NCBI RefSeq assembly: GCF_029867415.1
Contig: NW_026705222.1
Location: forward strand, 62,001 to 126,000
From: Vicia villosa
Taxonomy: Eukaryota; Streptophyta; Magnoliopsida; Fabales; Fabaceae
Direction of reading: 5' to 3'
DNA length: 64,000 nucleotides
Shown here: in pieces, positions 45,258 through 56,402 of the stretch
Numbering within the stretch: the first letter of the stretch is position 1
Layout: each line of letters begins with the position of its first letter
Position numbers and translations under genes: made by a program
Notes under the pieces: generated by a model
What the model saw: only the letters and a program-made list of their open reading frames with translations
Told to the model about the DNA's origin: nothing
Database searches by the model: none

Positions 45258-45444
45258 GTAAAACCAGATTCGGATCGGACCGCAAAAGTGCAAGAAACAA
45301 AGACTAAAAACAAGGAGAAACAAGCGCAAGAAACAAAGACTAAAAACAAGGAGAAACTCTTCTCAACAGAGAAGTCAAAACAAGCCCTAGCAGAAGACTA
45401 GAGAAATTTATAACTTAAAAATATTTGACATTGTTTGTTATGAA

Positions 45445-47763
45445 AGTAATTATCTTTTTCTTTTTTTGACAACCAAAAACTTAATTCATATCATTATATA
45501 ATAAAAGTTCAATACAAAGAGGAGTCGTGTAGAACAAACTACGCCTAGTCCAAGAATCGGCCGCTTTTGCTAATGAATGAGCAACGGAATTCGCTTGGCG
45601 TTTTACAAACTTTACCTCAAAGTTAGAAAAAGTAGACAACAAAGATTTAATGGAAGAAATAATACATCTAAACTCAGAAATACCAGTGTTATTGGAATGG
45701 ATGGCTTGAGTAACGCTTTGGGAATCACTCTCGAAAATGACATGATCCAAATTCAAATCAATAGCACTAAGCATAGCCTCCTTAAGGGCCAAAGCTTCCA
45801 TCTCAGGAATTGGAGAGAGACCAAAATCCCACGCGGTACCTGCTACCATAAAGGCACCCGAGTTGTTCCTCACACACCACCCACGATTCAAAGTGCCACG
45901 ACTAATATTAAAACCCGCATCCACATTACACTTCACCGTACCAATCCTCGGCGGAGACCACCTTACATTAGAAACCTGAACAGAAGCACGGTTAACATTC
46001 TCTTGAGCCATATGCCACTCTTGCCATCCAGATAAAGCATATAACCCGAGTTTGGAATACTCCTCACTCTCCTTATTCCAAATCAAATTATTTCTATTCC
46101 TCCATAATACTTCGATCATCACCGCAACACTTCCTGCCGTCAAATTATCTTCATGACTACATACATCAAAAATCAAAGCAGAAGCATCAGAGAAAGTAGA
46201 TAACCGAGGATCAATAACATTGGATAGGCCGGCTATCCTCCAACAACGATTAGTAACTTCACACCCAAAAAGAACATGCCAAGTATCCTCCACCGGATGC
46301 TCACAAAACGGGCACGATGTCGGGCACAAAACATAATGTTGACGAAGTCTAGCTCTGGTTAGAAGACACTCTCTGCAAATTCTCCAAAGCAAATGCTTGA
46401 CTCTTGGAGGAGCCTTAATATTCCAAAGACTACACCAATCCCCATTCACACTATGAAAACCCCCATTCTCCTGCTCCTGTCTCCACAATTTATACCCCGA
46501 CCGAACACTATAATACCCACTTTGCTCATGAGTCCACCTCCACTTATCTTCCACCACATCTTCAACTAACGGAACCTGAAGGATAATATCTACCATCTCA
46601 TAATCAAACAAATCTCTTATAACGTGAGCATTCCAAAATTTCCCATTTGGTGACAATAGATCATGAATAGTAATATCATATACTCCTCTCCGTTGGGGCC
46701 CCTGTACACACCCTTCTATTCTTCCTCGAAGCCAAGGTGAGGACATCACTGGTATGTTCCTTCCATCTGCAATACACCACCTACATCCAAGAGACAAAAT
46801 AATCTTGGCTTGCCAAATACTACGCCAAACAAAACTAGGATTATTACCTAATTTAGCTTCAAAAGAGGTTGTTCTAGGAAAACACCTCGCCTTGTAGCAT
46901 CTTGCCACTAAAGAATGAGGTTTTGACAAAAGGTGCCAACCCCTCTTAGCCACCATAGCCATTTTGAACGCCCGCAGATCACGAAAACCAAGACCCCCAT
47001 CATTCTTTGGCCCTGTCATTTTGTCCCAAGACATCCACCGAATACCTCGATTATTTTGTCCTCCTCCCCACCAAAAAGAATTAAGCATTTTTTCGATATC
47101 ATCCACAATCCCTTCCGGTAGGATAAACAGACTCATAACATACGACGGTATAGATTGTAACACCGATTTTATCATTACCTCCTTTCCTGCTCTGGATAAC
47201 GGTCTACTACGCCAGGAATTAATCTTCCTCCAAATCCTATCCTTCACATAGCCAAAAATAGCCTTCTTTCCCCGCCCTATAAGGGAAGGAAGACCCAAAT
47301 AAGTACCAGTTCCTAACACATGCTTCACTCCCATAATGTTTGCTAGATCTTCTTTGCCTGCTCTGCTAAGATTCCTACTAAAGAACACCTCTGACTTCGA
47401 CAAATTTATCTCCTGCCCAGAAGCATTTGCATAAATATTAAGTAACTCCATGAGATTATTTGCCTCGATCAAATTAGCCCTGCAAAATGAAAAACAATCG
47501 TCAGCAAAAAGTAGGTGGGACACACTAGGTGCCCCCCTACAGATCTGGACTCCATGAATATCCCCACGAGCGACAGCCCCTCTAATAAGAGTAGAGAGCC
47601 CTTCAGTGATAAGAATAAAGAGATACGGGGAAAGGGGGTCCCCCTGTCTCAATCCTCTTCCTGGTTGAATTGGTCCAACACTATCCGCATTCACAAGAAC
47701 AGAATAGTTCACCGACGAAACACACATCATCATCCACTTTACCCAAGAATCCGCAAAGCCCAA
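45445..47763 (-). mobile_element. 5'-truncated L1-type LINE with a long open ORF2 tail
   Basis: The 3' end is marked by a minus-strand A-rich tail (plus-strand CTTTTTCTTTTTTTG at about 45451-45465). The 5' end is truncated within RT near 47762. I could not identify target duplications by eye. This is normal target-primed insertion behaviour. Confidence 0.8.
45481..47763 (-). CDS. LINE ORF2 C-terminal part: RT, zf-RVT and RNase H, 760 codons open
   Basis: The open frame has no internal stop. The first codon is a TTG at the truncation point, not a true start. RT motifs are GLRQGDPLSPYLFIL at about residues 38-52, HLLFADDCFSF near 83-93 (catalytic FADD intact) and SGQEINLSKSEVFFS near 114-128. 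A zf-RVT region follows at about 440-530 (WNIKAPPRVKHLLWR, CPFCEHPVEDTWHVLFGC). A plant RNase H-like (RVT_3) domain lies at about 620-750, with CNVDAGFN, EMEALALKEAM, FESDSQSV and RQANSVAHSLAKAA supplying the usual acidic residues. It ends with a stop at 45481. The first RT motifs and the endonuclease are lost, so it cannot move by itself, but its openness suggests a young copy. Confidence 0.85.
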   Translation of the reverse strand: MGFADSWVKWMMMCVSSVNYSVLVNADSVGPIQPGRGLRQGDPLSPYLFILITEGLSTLIRGAVARGDIHGVQICRGAPSVSHLLFADDCFSFCRANLIEANNLMELLNIYANASGQEINLSKSEVFFSRNLSRAGKEDLANIMGVKHVLGTGTYLGLPSLIGRGKKAIFGYVKDRIWRKINSWRSRPLSRAGKEVMIKSVLQSIPSYVMSLFILPEGIVDDIEKMLNSFWWGGGQNNRGIRWMSWDKMTGPKNDGGLGFRDLRAFKMAMVAKRGWHLLSKPHSLVARCYKARCFPRTTSFEAKLGNNPSFVWRSIWQAKIILSLGCRWCIADGRNIPVMSSPWLRGRIEGCVQGPQRRGVYDITIHDLLSPNGKFWNAHVIRDLFDYEMVDIILQVPLVEDVVEDKWRWTHEQSGYYSVRSGYKLWRQEQENGGFHSVNGDWCSLWNIKAPPRVKHLLWRICRECLLTRARLRQHYVLCPTSCPFCEHPVEDTWHVLFGCEVTNRCWRIAGLSNVIDPRLSTFSDASALIFDVCSHEDNLTAGSVAVMIEVLWRNRNNLIWNKESEEYSKLGLYALSGWQEWHMAQENVNRASVQVSNVRWSPPRIGTVKCNVDAGFNISRGTLNRGWCVRNNSGAFMVAGTAWDFGLSPIPEMEALALKEAMLSAIDLNLDHVIFESDSQSVTQAIHSNNTGISEFRCIISSIKSLLSTFSNFEVKFVKRQANSVAHSLAKAADSWTRRSLFYTTPLCIELLLYNDMN

Positions 47764-47940
47764 TCAATTTCACGATGAATATGATATTCCATCAATTTCT
47801 ATTCGAATGAAACCGTAAATTTTGACCCATTGACATATTTTTCAAAACAAGCTTTCGAGTATTTTTATATAATTAAATTATTCTTACATAGATATGCATG
47901 AATATTAAAATGTCCATAGCGTGCACTTAATTAATAGTTT
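47764..47940. other. Short unassigned AT-rich stretch
   Basis: No coding or repeat structure is recognised before the tandem array. Confidence 0.3.
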
Positions 47941-48560
47941 CCTATCTGAAATTGTTGGCCTAGTTTATCATTTTTCTTAAATTTAACCGTATATATAAAA
48001 AAATAAAAAAAATTAATAGGAAATCAAATAAACATTTCCGAATTTAATGTTTGTCCAATAATAACAAATAGGAAATTGTTGACCTAATTTATCATTTTTC
48101 TTAAATTTAACCATATATATAAAAAAAATATTAAAAATTATTAATAGGAAATCAAATAAACATTTAATTTAATGTTTGTCCAATAATAATAAATAGGAAA
48201 TTGTTGACCTAATTTATCATTTTTCTTAATTTTAACCATATATGTAAAAAACTAAAAATTAATAGGAAATCAAATAAATATTTCTAAATTTAATGTTTGT
48301 CCAATAATAACAAATAGGAAAGTGTTTACATAACTTATCATTTTTTTTAAATTTAACCATATATATAATAAAGTAAAAATAAAAATTAATAGGAAATTAA
48401 ATAAACATTTTTGAATTTAATGTTTGTCCAATAATCACAAATAGGAAATTGTTGACCTAATTTGTCATTTTTCTTAAATTTAACCATGTATATAAAAAAA
48501 AAAAAAATAATAGGAAATCAAATAAACATTTCGGAAGTTAATGTTTGTCCAATAATATAA
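47941..48560 (+). repeat. AT-rich tandem array, about five units of roughly 125 bp
   Basis: Each unit holds ATAGGAAATTGTTGACC, TTATCATTTTTCTTAAATTT, ATATATATAAA, TAATAGGAAATCAAATAAAC and TTTAATGTTTGTCCAATAAT. Unit starts are near 47946, 48070, 48195, 48316 and 48443. Two further units appear at about 49780-50010 after a LINE fragment. Confidence 0.85.
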
Positions 48561-48650
48561 CATCTTGAATTAAGAAATAGGAATAATTGAAAATAGGAAA
48601 CACTTTCAGAAAATAATTGTAAAATGTTGCCTTTAGCGAAAAGTTGCAAC

Positions 48651-49770
48651 ACTTTTTTTTTTTTTGAAAGCAAGAGACTAATATTATAAATCAACCACCA
48701 ACAGGTTCAACAATTACAAGACCAAAACCAAAGAAAATTACAAATCGATTGCAACTTTAAGATAAGTAAAACAATGGGTTATTGCTAAACTCATAGAAAT
48801 TACAATAGGAATGAGTAATTTTCCCAATGAAAGACCACCTCCACATTAGGGCCTTACAACTCCAAACCACATCCCTCGAGTTCTAAGAAGCATTGTTGAA
48901 GACTATACCATTCCTACGAAGCCACAAACTCCAAATAATAGCCAACCAAATGATTCCCTCCTTTCCCTTTTTGACTTTCTTTTTCCGACAAAAAGAACTC
49001 CGATGACAAAACCCCTCCTTAAAATTCGTAAAACTTTGATAATTCATTCCTACCAATCGGACATCTCCCTCCAAACAATAACAGAATTCCGACAAAATAA
49101 TAAGGAGTGTAATAACGATTCATGACAATCACCACAAAAAGAACATTCTAAATTCAAGGAAGAATTGAGAATACCTTGCGAAAAAGAGAGTCTTTCGTCG
49201 GGAGTTTATTCAGAGAGCACCTCCAACCAAACGCCTTCACTTTTACGGGCGCCTCCACCTTCCATAAAGCACTAAAAGCCGATTGGAAGCGATTATCTGG
49301 ACCAAGAGGAATATGCTGCAAATTCAACCAATTATAACAAGAAGAGACGGCAAAGATGCCATCAACACCATGATGCCACCTAGCAGTGTCGGGGCTGTCG
49401 GGCCGCAAAACCGGTGCACCATCCAGCAGCATACAAAGACGGTTCAAATCATCACTAGTTTGCAACAAAGCGGCTGCCGGAATACCGAAGTCCCCCCAAA
49501 GCCACCTCCCTTCTCTCCAACCTCCCATAGCTCCTAGTGAAGCGTTTTGCAAGAGAGAAGCATTAAAAAGACCCGGGAAGAGGTTCTTTAAAATTCCTCC
49601 GTTTAATCAATTAGCATGCCAAAAGGATTTATAAAAACCGTGACCAACCTGAAAAACAAAATTGTTAGTAAAAAAATCGATTGGAAGCTTATTCCCCACC
49701 GAAGCTAAATCCGCCCACCACACCCAGGAAGTTTTTGTCTTCATGCTATGAAATGGTGTGTTTCATCATA
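48651..49770 (-). mobile_element. 5'-truncated LINE fragment splitting the tandem array
   Basis: A run of 13 T at about 48652-48664 marks the poly(A) tail of a minus-strand copy. Coding pieces are 49552-49154 (zf-RVT-like, with ALWKVEAPVKVKAFGWR) and 49095-48883 (IIWLAIIWSLWLRRNGIVFN), the usual C-terminal part of some plant LINE ORF2 proteins. Stops and frame changes separate them. Array sequence flanks the fragment on both sides. Confidence 0.7.
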
Positions 49771-49774
49771 GATA

Positions 49775-49881
49775 ACAATAATAACAAATAGGAAATCAAA
49801 TAAACATTTCTGAATTTAATGTTTGTCCAATAATAACAAATAGCAAATTGTTGACCTAATTTATCATTTTTCTTAAATTTA

Positions 49882-49950
<69 letters not shown>

Positions 49951-50015
49951 AAATAAAAATTAATAGGAAACCAGATAAACATTTCCGAATTTAATGTTTG
50001 TCCAATAATAATATC
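49775..50015 (+). repeat. Remaining tandem-array units with an (AT)n microsatellite
   Basis: Two more copies of the 125-bp unit are present. Within the second, the ATATAT segment has expanded into a run of about 60 bases of (AT)n at 49884-49945, the position where every other unit has a short ATATATA. Confidence 0.8.
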
Positions 50016-50181
50016 TTGAATTTGGAAACAGGAAATGCATTAGTTATTATGATTTAAATATTCATCACTATATTCATTAAAACATTAGTTATTAATTAAC
50101 ATTGATTTTTCGACAGTACTATAATATATTTGCTTACCATGTCCTATTCCGCAAGTGAACTAACTTTGTAGTTGATTTCAG

Positions 50182-52656
50182 GATCTGTCTCGACCAACAT
50201 CAGAAGTTAATCTCCCAGATGGGCTATTGGCAGTTCCTCTTTTACGTCATCAGGTTACTTTACAAATTCATTCATTCTTTTCAATAAATGATATTATAAT
50301 AGGTGCATTTACATCATCCAACTGATATAAATTGTTGTGTCGGAGAATTTCTCTATCGTGGATGGTTCAAAAGGAAACATCAAGTTTACGCAGTTCCGGA
50401 GGAATTCTTGCAGATGATCAGGGTCTTGGAAAAACTGTGTCAACTATTGCTTTAATACTAAAGGAAAGGCCTCCGTTGCTCGAGACGTGCAACACTGCAC
50501 AAAATAGTGTATTAGAAATCGTGGATTTGGATGATGATCCACTTCCAGAGAATGGTGTAATGATGAAGGAATTTGACGCGCATCAAGATACATCTAGAAA
50601 TGGAAAAGAAATCACAAGTGTGATATCGGGTCACGCAAAAGGCAGGCCATCTGCAGGAACCCTTGTTATTTGTCCGACCAGTGTCCTGCGACAGTGGGCT
50701 GACGAACTGGATAATAAAGTAACCTGGAAAGAAAATCTCTCTGTGCTTGTGTACCATGGAAGCAATCGAATCAAAGATCCTCATGAGCTTGCCATGTATG
50801 ATGTTGTTTTGACTACTTATTCAATTGTTAGCATGGAGATCCCTAAAGATGGCGGACAAAAAGAAACTAATGAAAATCATGCTACAACGAGTAAGAAAAG
50901 GAAATGTCCTCCTAGCTTAAAAAGCGGCAAGAAGAAGGATGATGCAGGTCCTCTTGCAAAAGTAGCCTGGTATAGAGTTGTCCTTGATGAGGCCCAAAGT
51001 ATAAAGAATCACAGAACTCTTGTTTCAAAGGCTTGCTGGGGTCTTCGAGCTAAGCGCAGATGGTGCTTGTTCGGAACTCCAATCCAGAATTCAATTGATG
51101 ATCTCTACAGTTACTTTAGATTTCTAAGATATGATCCTTATGATGAGCTCACAACATTCTGTTCAAAAATCAAGGTTCCTACCAACAATAATCCATCAGT
51201 AGGGTATATAAAGCTACAAGCTATCTTAAAAGTGATCATGTTACGTCGGACAAAAGGTAAGATTTGCATGTGAGAATTTTAGATATCATTTTTGCCATGA
51301 TATCTATTACTTCCTTCGCTATACACTGCCTTCTATGTGATAGAAATTAAATTTGGAACATCTTTTGATGATATATATATATTTATGTTATATTTGTTAT
51401 ATGATTAAAAAATTTCTAAATGCCTCACTGCTTAATGTAGTAATTAGTTGTAATAAGTGTTGATTTTTTTGCTCATTAAGGAGATGTATTTTTGTTGAAA
51501 AATTTACACAATATTCTAGGTTTAATAGTATTGTTTGTATAATAAATGCTCTAATTTATGACACTGAAAAAATTGAATGACTGTCACTGGCATTAGATTG
51601 AAATTTGTTTGTGACCATCATTTTCTGCAGACACAATTCTTGATGGGGAGCCTATTATATGTTTGCCACCTAAACGTGTGAAGTGCAAAAGAGTGACATT
51701 TTCACAGGAGGAACATGACTTCTATTCCAAGCTAGAGACTGACTTCTATCTTGATAAAGTTTTGAAAGATTAGGATATTCAAAAGTCCGGTTTATTTTCA
51801 CAGAAAGATGATTGAGTTTCTGTTTCTGCATGCATGTTATAGGAATACGCCGATGCTGGTACTGTGAAGCAAAACTACGTTCACATTTTATCGATGCTTT
51901 TGCGCCTTAGACAAGCTTGCAACCACCCTCAACTTGTTAAGGGTTACAATTCTACTTCTCACTGGACATCTTCAGTTGAGACGACCGTTAAGATTCCTCG
52001 GGAAAGACAGCTTATTTTTTTGAAATGTTTAGAGGCTTGCGTGACTCTTTGTGGTATCTGTAATGTACGGTTGCTCGCGCTTATATACATCATCTTGATT
52101 GACCACATCTCTTTTCTGCTTTAACATTCTTATCACATGATTCTATGCAGGATGTTCCTGAAGATGCTGTTGTTTCAGTCCGTGGTCATATTTTCTGTAA
52201 CCAATGCATTTCTGAACATCTAACTGGGGAGGACATTCAGTGCCCTGCTACAAACTGCAAAACTCAACTTAGCGAGTCTTCAGTGTTTTCCGAAGCCACA
52301 CTGAACGATTCTTTATCTGATCGGTCTTGTGATCTTTTGCTTGGTACCTCCGGTTCTGAGGTAGAGGATTCTGAACCTTTTTCAAAGACTCGGCCAATTT
52401 ATTCTTCAAAAATAAAAGCTGCACTTAAGGTGTTGCAGTCATTTAAGCGGAAATGTCTTTGAAGGCTGCTAGTCTTGGTCTGAACATGGTTGCAGCCTGC
52501 TATGTTCTCATACTAGATCTATGGTGGAATCCTACAGTTGAAGATCAAGCCATAGACAGAGCGCATCGAATTGGACAGACTCCTCCGGTTGGAGTTGTGC
52601 GCTTAACAGTCAAAGATACGATTGAAGACCGTATTTTAGCTTTGCAGGCATTTTAA
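50182..52656 (+). pseudogene. SNF2/RING-type chromatin ATPase relic (CHR27/CHR28-like)
   Basis: Exon-like segments match plant SNF2 ATPases with a RING finger between the helicase lobes. They are 50182-50253 (DLSRPTSEVNLPDGLL...), about 50338-51256, 51631-51772, 51843-52064, 52151-52455 and 52455-52656. Visible motifs are Walker A DDQGLGKT, Walker B VVLDEAQSIKN, FGTPIQN and LRRTKG. The RING piece starts CGICNDVPED and reads RGHIFC where the family has CGHIFC, so one zinc ligand is lost. Motifs V and VI follow ([21 protein letters not shown]). Defects are a stop at 51771, a poor acceptor before RISLSWM near 50337, deletion of the start of the C-terminal lobe at about 52455, and absence of the N-terminal half and of exons after ILALQ. 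GT/AG borders survive at several introns, so this is a decayed gene copy, not a processed one. Intact relatives are nuclear and linked to chromatin silencing. Confidence 0.85.
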
Positions 52657-53327
52657 TATTTGTGCATGTTCTTGTTTTTCAAAATATTTGCGTATTTCCT
52701 ATACAATATTTTTGGATGATCGTGGACACTTTAGATATGATCGTGGACACTTTAAAATATTTGTTCATGATGTGATTAGGCATACAAATGGTAAGCTGGC
52801 GTCATTGTTGGTGGCAGCAGAAGACATATAGGCTTGGATATTGTATTTGTATAGGTCAGTGGAGAGCAGTAGCATAGACAACAACATAGGAATCATTGTT
52901 GTACACTAATAACAATGTTAGTATCTAACTTCTCTCTAAATCTTCAGCAATATCTCACCTAATCACACCAATATTGTCAGTGGTGAAGAAAAAGCAAGTG
53001 ACTATTTTTCGATCCTCTACTAGGAAGAATATAGAGCAATGATGCATACTATAATTAAAATCATTCGGCTACAAAGCTTGTTAGAGACTATTCAAGTATA
53101 ATGCATACATCTCATAGTTTTACATTATGATAATGCTGGGATAGAATATAAGTATATGACGGTAATTATTAGCATTAATGATGATAAGGAATTTTGCACA
53201 TTTTATTGATAGGTTGTAGTTATTAACTCCAATAGGGTATCTATGGAAGTTACAATTGTTATTGTAATTAGATTTGAACCAAATAAATTTCCAAGAACCA
53301 ATTTATTTGAGGGGTGATTTGTAGTTT
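52657..53327. other. No recognisable feature
   Basis: This is AT-rich sequence after the SNF2 relic. The final exons of the family are not found here. A GATCGTGGACACTTTA unit occurs twice in tandem near 52719-52753. Confidence 0.4.
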
Positions 53328-53560
53328 TTTTGAACAGCCAAAAGAATAAACTCTTTATTAATAAAACAAGGCATAAGAAATGCCATTACAGTTTAGTTAC
53401 TGGTAGCCATAAAACTCTAACAGAACCAGACAAGTCTCCTGCTAGAAAAGAAAAACTACATTGAAACAAAACAAGTGGAAATGTATAAAAAACAGGCACC
53501 AATACATGTGTATAAACCAGTTCATGTAGTCAAACAGCCTAATCATCTTGCAGTTTGGTT
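53328..53560 (-). mobile_element. Extreme 3' end of a LINE-like element
   Basis: Plus-strand TTTTTTTGAACAGCCAAAAG followed by TTTATTAATAAAAC resembles the 3' ends of the LINE at 45445 (TTTTTTTGACAACCAAAAA). It suggests a very short 5'-truncated minus-strand copy. It has no coding content. Confidence 0.4.
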
Positions 53561-53759
53561 CCCTCTCATTCAAAAAAAATTAGGGGATAACTTCTCTACC
53601 CATCACAAAAAAATTAGGTAGTGTACCTTCCCCCAATCACATTGCAGTTTTATCTTATTTAATTAATTATTAATTAGTATCTTTTTGGTTGTTTCCAAAA
53701 CATTTTACATTGAAGGTAACTTTACCCAACTTTTTGAGTTTGGTACATAAGAATTCACC

Positions 53760-54137
53760 AAGAAATTATCCAAAGGTGCCTGAGGAAGATTTTGTACTAT
53801 TGGTAGCTTCTCCGGCGGTATTGCCGTGACTTTTAAAAATATCCAAACACACGCTTAGTTGTAAAAGGATGAATGAGATAGGTAAAAGGCCAGTAAGGAA
53901 TAATGATTGATATTTATTTTGTTGGCATACCTCACAAGAAGTAACAAAAGATTTTGTCTTTTTTATGCCTTTCCAAAATACAAAATCATTGTAATAAAGT
54001 TGAAATTTTGGAAGATCTAGGTAACAAAAAGTAAATAGGTATATCTCTCCTTCCCAAACATGCCTAGAAGCATGGTCTCCATAGAGATGAAATAAAGAGG
54101 TATCACCGACTCGTGGACTTTCGTGTAGTCCTCTCAT
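53760..54137 (-). pseudogene. Ty3/gypsy integrase zinc-binding domain fragment
   Basis: The minus frame contains FWKGIKKTKSFVTSCEVCQQNKYQ and then GLLPI, the C-terminal half of the HHCC domain and the linker of Ty3/gypsy (chromovirus-like) integrases. The N-terminal His pair region is represented by GLHESPRVG, but an unfamiliar stretch separates it from the Cys pair. The catalytic core does not follow. The frame stays open for 123 codons, probably by chance after deletion. Confidence 0.6.
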
Positions 54138-54632
54138 ACATCTCTAGATGAACTTGCGAAGTGAATGAGCTTGATGAAGTAGTATGGAGTGGGTGAGTGA
54201 TAGAGGATGAATGCTAGATTATAGTTTATTTAGTCATTTTATTTATATGGCTATTTAGTTGGACTCTTATTAGTATTGGGGCTTTGGGCTTTTAGGTTTA
54301 TGATCCATTATTAATGTTATATATTGTACTCTCATAGAGACATTATGAATCAAAGAAATCAAAGTTATCTTTTATTTTAATTTCCTTTACTTTTAGTGTT
54401 CTTCCCTTTTTAGTTAAAAAACCATAATTTTATAGTCTTGATAGGAATCTTCCTATCAGTGAGTTTGATGGAACTTCCTCAAGGATTTGAAAATGGTTTG
54501 CTGCAAAGGAGTTCAAATAGAATTTTTTTTTTAAGTAACTTTTTAGAAAATGAAGGAAGAAGAGGGAAGGGTCTAACACGAGTATATTAAATAAAAGCAT
54601 CCGGAGATACATCTCTGTAAAACTTCTTGAAT
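54138..54632. other. No clear feature
   Basis: AT-rich sequence. A pattern near 54300-54400 (TTGTACTCTCATAGAG, then many A/T) could be an old LTR edge, but no partner is seen. Confidence 0.3.
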
Positions 54633-54641
54633 TTTAAATTA

Positions 54642-54825
54642 GGGTCATGCTAATATATGCCCTTAGGGCACATGTTAAGAACTAAATTTAGAAATTTTTT
54701 CATAAAAATTGTGCATTGTTTTCACAAAAAATTTATAATTAATGTGTTTATTACGTTTTCCAATACTAATTTACTATACTTAGGTTTCTTAACATGTGCT
54801 CTAAGGGCACATGTTAGCTTTATCC
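54642..54825. mobile_element. Mutator-type MITE, 184 bp
   Basis: The terminal inverted repeats are about 38 bp and imperfect: left GGGTCATGCTAATATATGCC, right (reverse complement) GGATAAAGCTAACATGTGCC. Both continue into a palindromic GGGCACATGTTAAGAA core. The 9-bp target duplication TTTAAATTA lies at 54633-54641 and 54826-54834. TIR length, G-start and 9-bp duplication fit the Mutator superfamily. There is no coding capacity. Confidence 0.85.
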
Positions 54826-55059
54826 TTTAAATTAAAGGTGTTTACGAATATGTTTCTCCCGATTAACCTCGTATTGCATATGGAGATGCATCTCAAGACT
54901 AAATTTTGACAAAATAAGTGTTTTGTCAATTTGTGTGGAGGAGTGTGTAAAAAAGATGCATATGGAGAGTTGTAACTTTTCACGATAGGGTTCAGAGCAC
55001 GTAAAAAGGAATCCCCTTGCAGTGTTTCAAAATCTCTAATCAAGTTACAAACGACAATA

Positions 55060-55540
55060 CCATGGGCTCAATTCAAGAAATTGACGGATTTATGTCCTCT
55101 TGTGAACATTTTATTGTGGTTCTTAAGAGATTACCTCATGGGTCACGACTATGAAGCCGCAATTTTATTGATAAATGAAAAACTCAATTATATTCCCGAG
55201 AATTTTTTATTGCACCCTATCAAACATTACATTTCAATATTCAGATGGACGTTGCAACATCTTCTTAATATATTCGACCAATCGTGAAATCGTCGCATCC
55301 AGCTCAATTGGAACTTTTGATTCTAAACGGAAAAAAGTATTCCACATAGCTCTTAAATCTGCACCCGCCTTCAGCTCAAAATTGTTGAACTCAATCTTCT
55401 TATCGTTTCATGGTAGGAGACTATGCACTATATATTTCAGATATTCAAGAGGAGTGTACTCATTGATCTTAAATTCAATTGAGGGTTTCGCACCATTAAA
55501 GTAGACATTTGCGACATGTCAAATGATGTTCATTCTGATG
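55060..55540 (-). pseudogene. MULE transposase N-terminal fragment
   Basis: The minus strand reads FKINEYTPLEYLKYIVHSLL, then FNNFELKAGADLRAMWNTFF and VPIELDATISRLVEYIKKML, the N-terminal region found in legume and other plant Mutator-like transposases. Stops interrupt it downstream (for example near 55240 and 55190). The catalytic domain does not follow. Its order relative to the C-terminal MULE piece (55915-58920) is reversed for one element, so it comes from a different copy or a rearrangement. Confidence 0.6.
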
Positions 55541-56402
55541 TTCATTTTGGTATGAAACAATGAGACAAGTGCCCCATATTTATAGTAGTTGTAGATAATT
55601 ATGGACCTCAAAAATTCTACCTTGTACCAAGGGATGTTTCGGAAATGCATCTCCAGTATCACCCTGTTATCTGAATTCGAAGATGTATTTTCTAAACCCC
55701 TCAGAACATAATGAAATTATGTTTCAGACAGAAGCAGAACTTGTAATAAATGCATAATTTTTTGACAAACTTCAAAATGTATATATTAGACATCATTAAT
55801 ATTAGTACAAGATTACGTACAATAAATTGATAAAGGAAACTTAAATGAACCTAAAGACATCTCTTCGGCTAAACCTATAACTATAAGTGGTTCCCCTTTT
55901 GATTTTATTTATTTTATTATCTTTCAATCTCGCTCAATTTGGTGAACTTTTGCATCATTTCAACAAAATGGTTCGGATAAGTCTCTAATTTGGTTGTTGA
56001 ATGAGTTAACCACTCTGGTGATGTAAGGGGTATATGGCCTCCCGGTTTCAAATAAACTTGAACAAAATGTCGCGAATTTGAAATCCATCCAAAACACATA
56101 ATACAATCATTTGAATTTTGAGGTGGTACAGTCTGAAGTAGAAAAATGTTTCCTAGAAACCATATCTTGTAAGATCAATACACACGCTATCATACGCACT
56201 TGCTATGAGATGACTCATTTTAGAGAAGCGCATCCATTTATCCTTCGGTGCAGGTCCACTAATGCAAGAAATAAGAGAGTGATAAATTGCTTCAAAATTT
56301 TATATTTTTTTCTATATAGTCGTGTGTATGATTTTTTATTGCCCCTCAAATATTGAATAAATTGATGGCAGACAACAGTTTGATCATCCTCTCCTTTACC
56401 AA

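Larger units (their letters stand above)
42367..45420 (-). mobile_element. L1-type LINE, 5' leader intact, 3' half missing
   Basis: The minus strand reads 5' leader, ORF1 start, ORF1 end, endonuclease and RT up to the YAEASGQ...NKSEAFF region, then stops at a junction with copia repeat sequence near 42367. LINEs are usually 5'-truncated, so a copy with its 5' end but no 3' end means later truncation by another event. The leader holds a 36-bp tandem duplication (caagaaac at 45291 and 45327). Confidence 0.8.

Noticed and set aside
49746..49982. Open frame encoding a Tyr-Ile repeat
   Set aside because: It is the translation of the (AT)n microsatellite.
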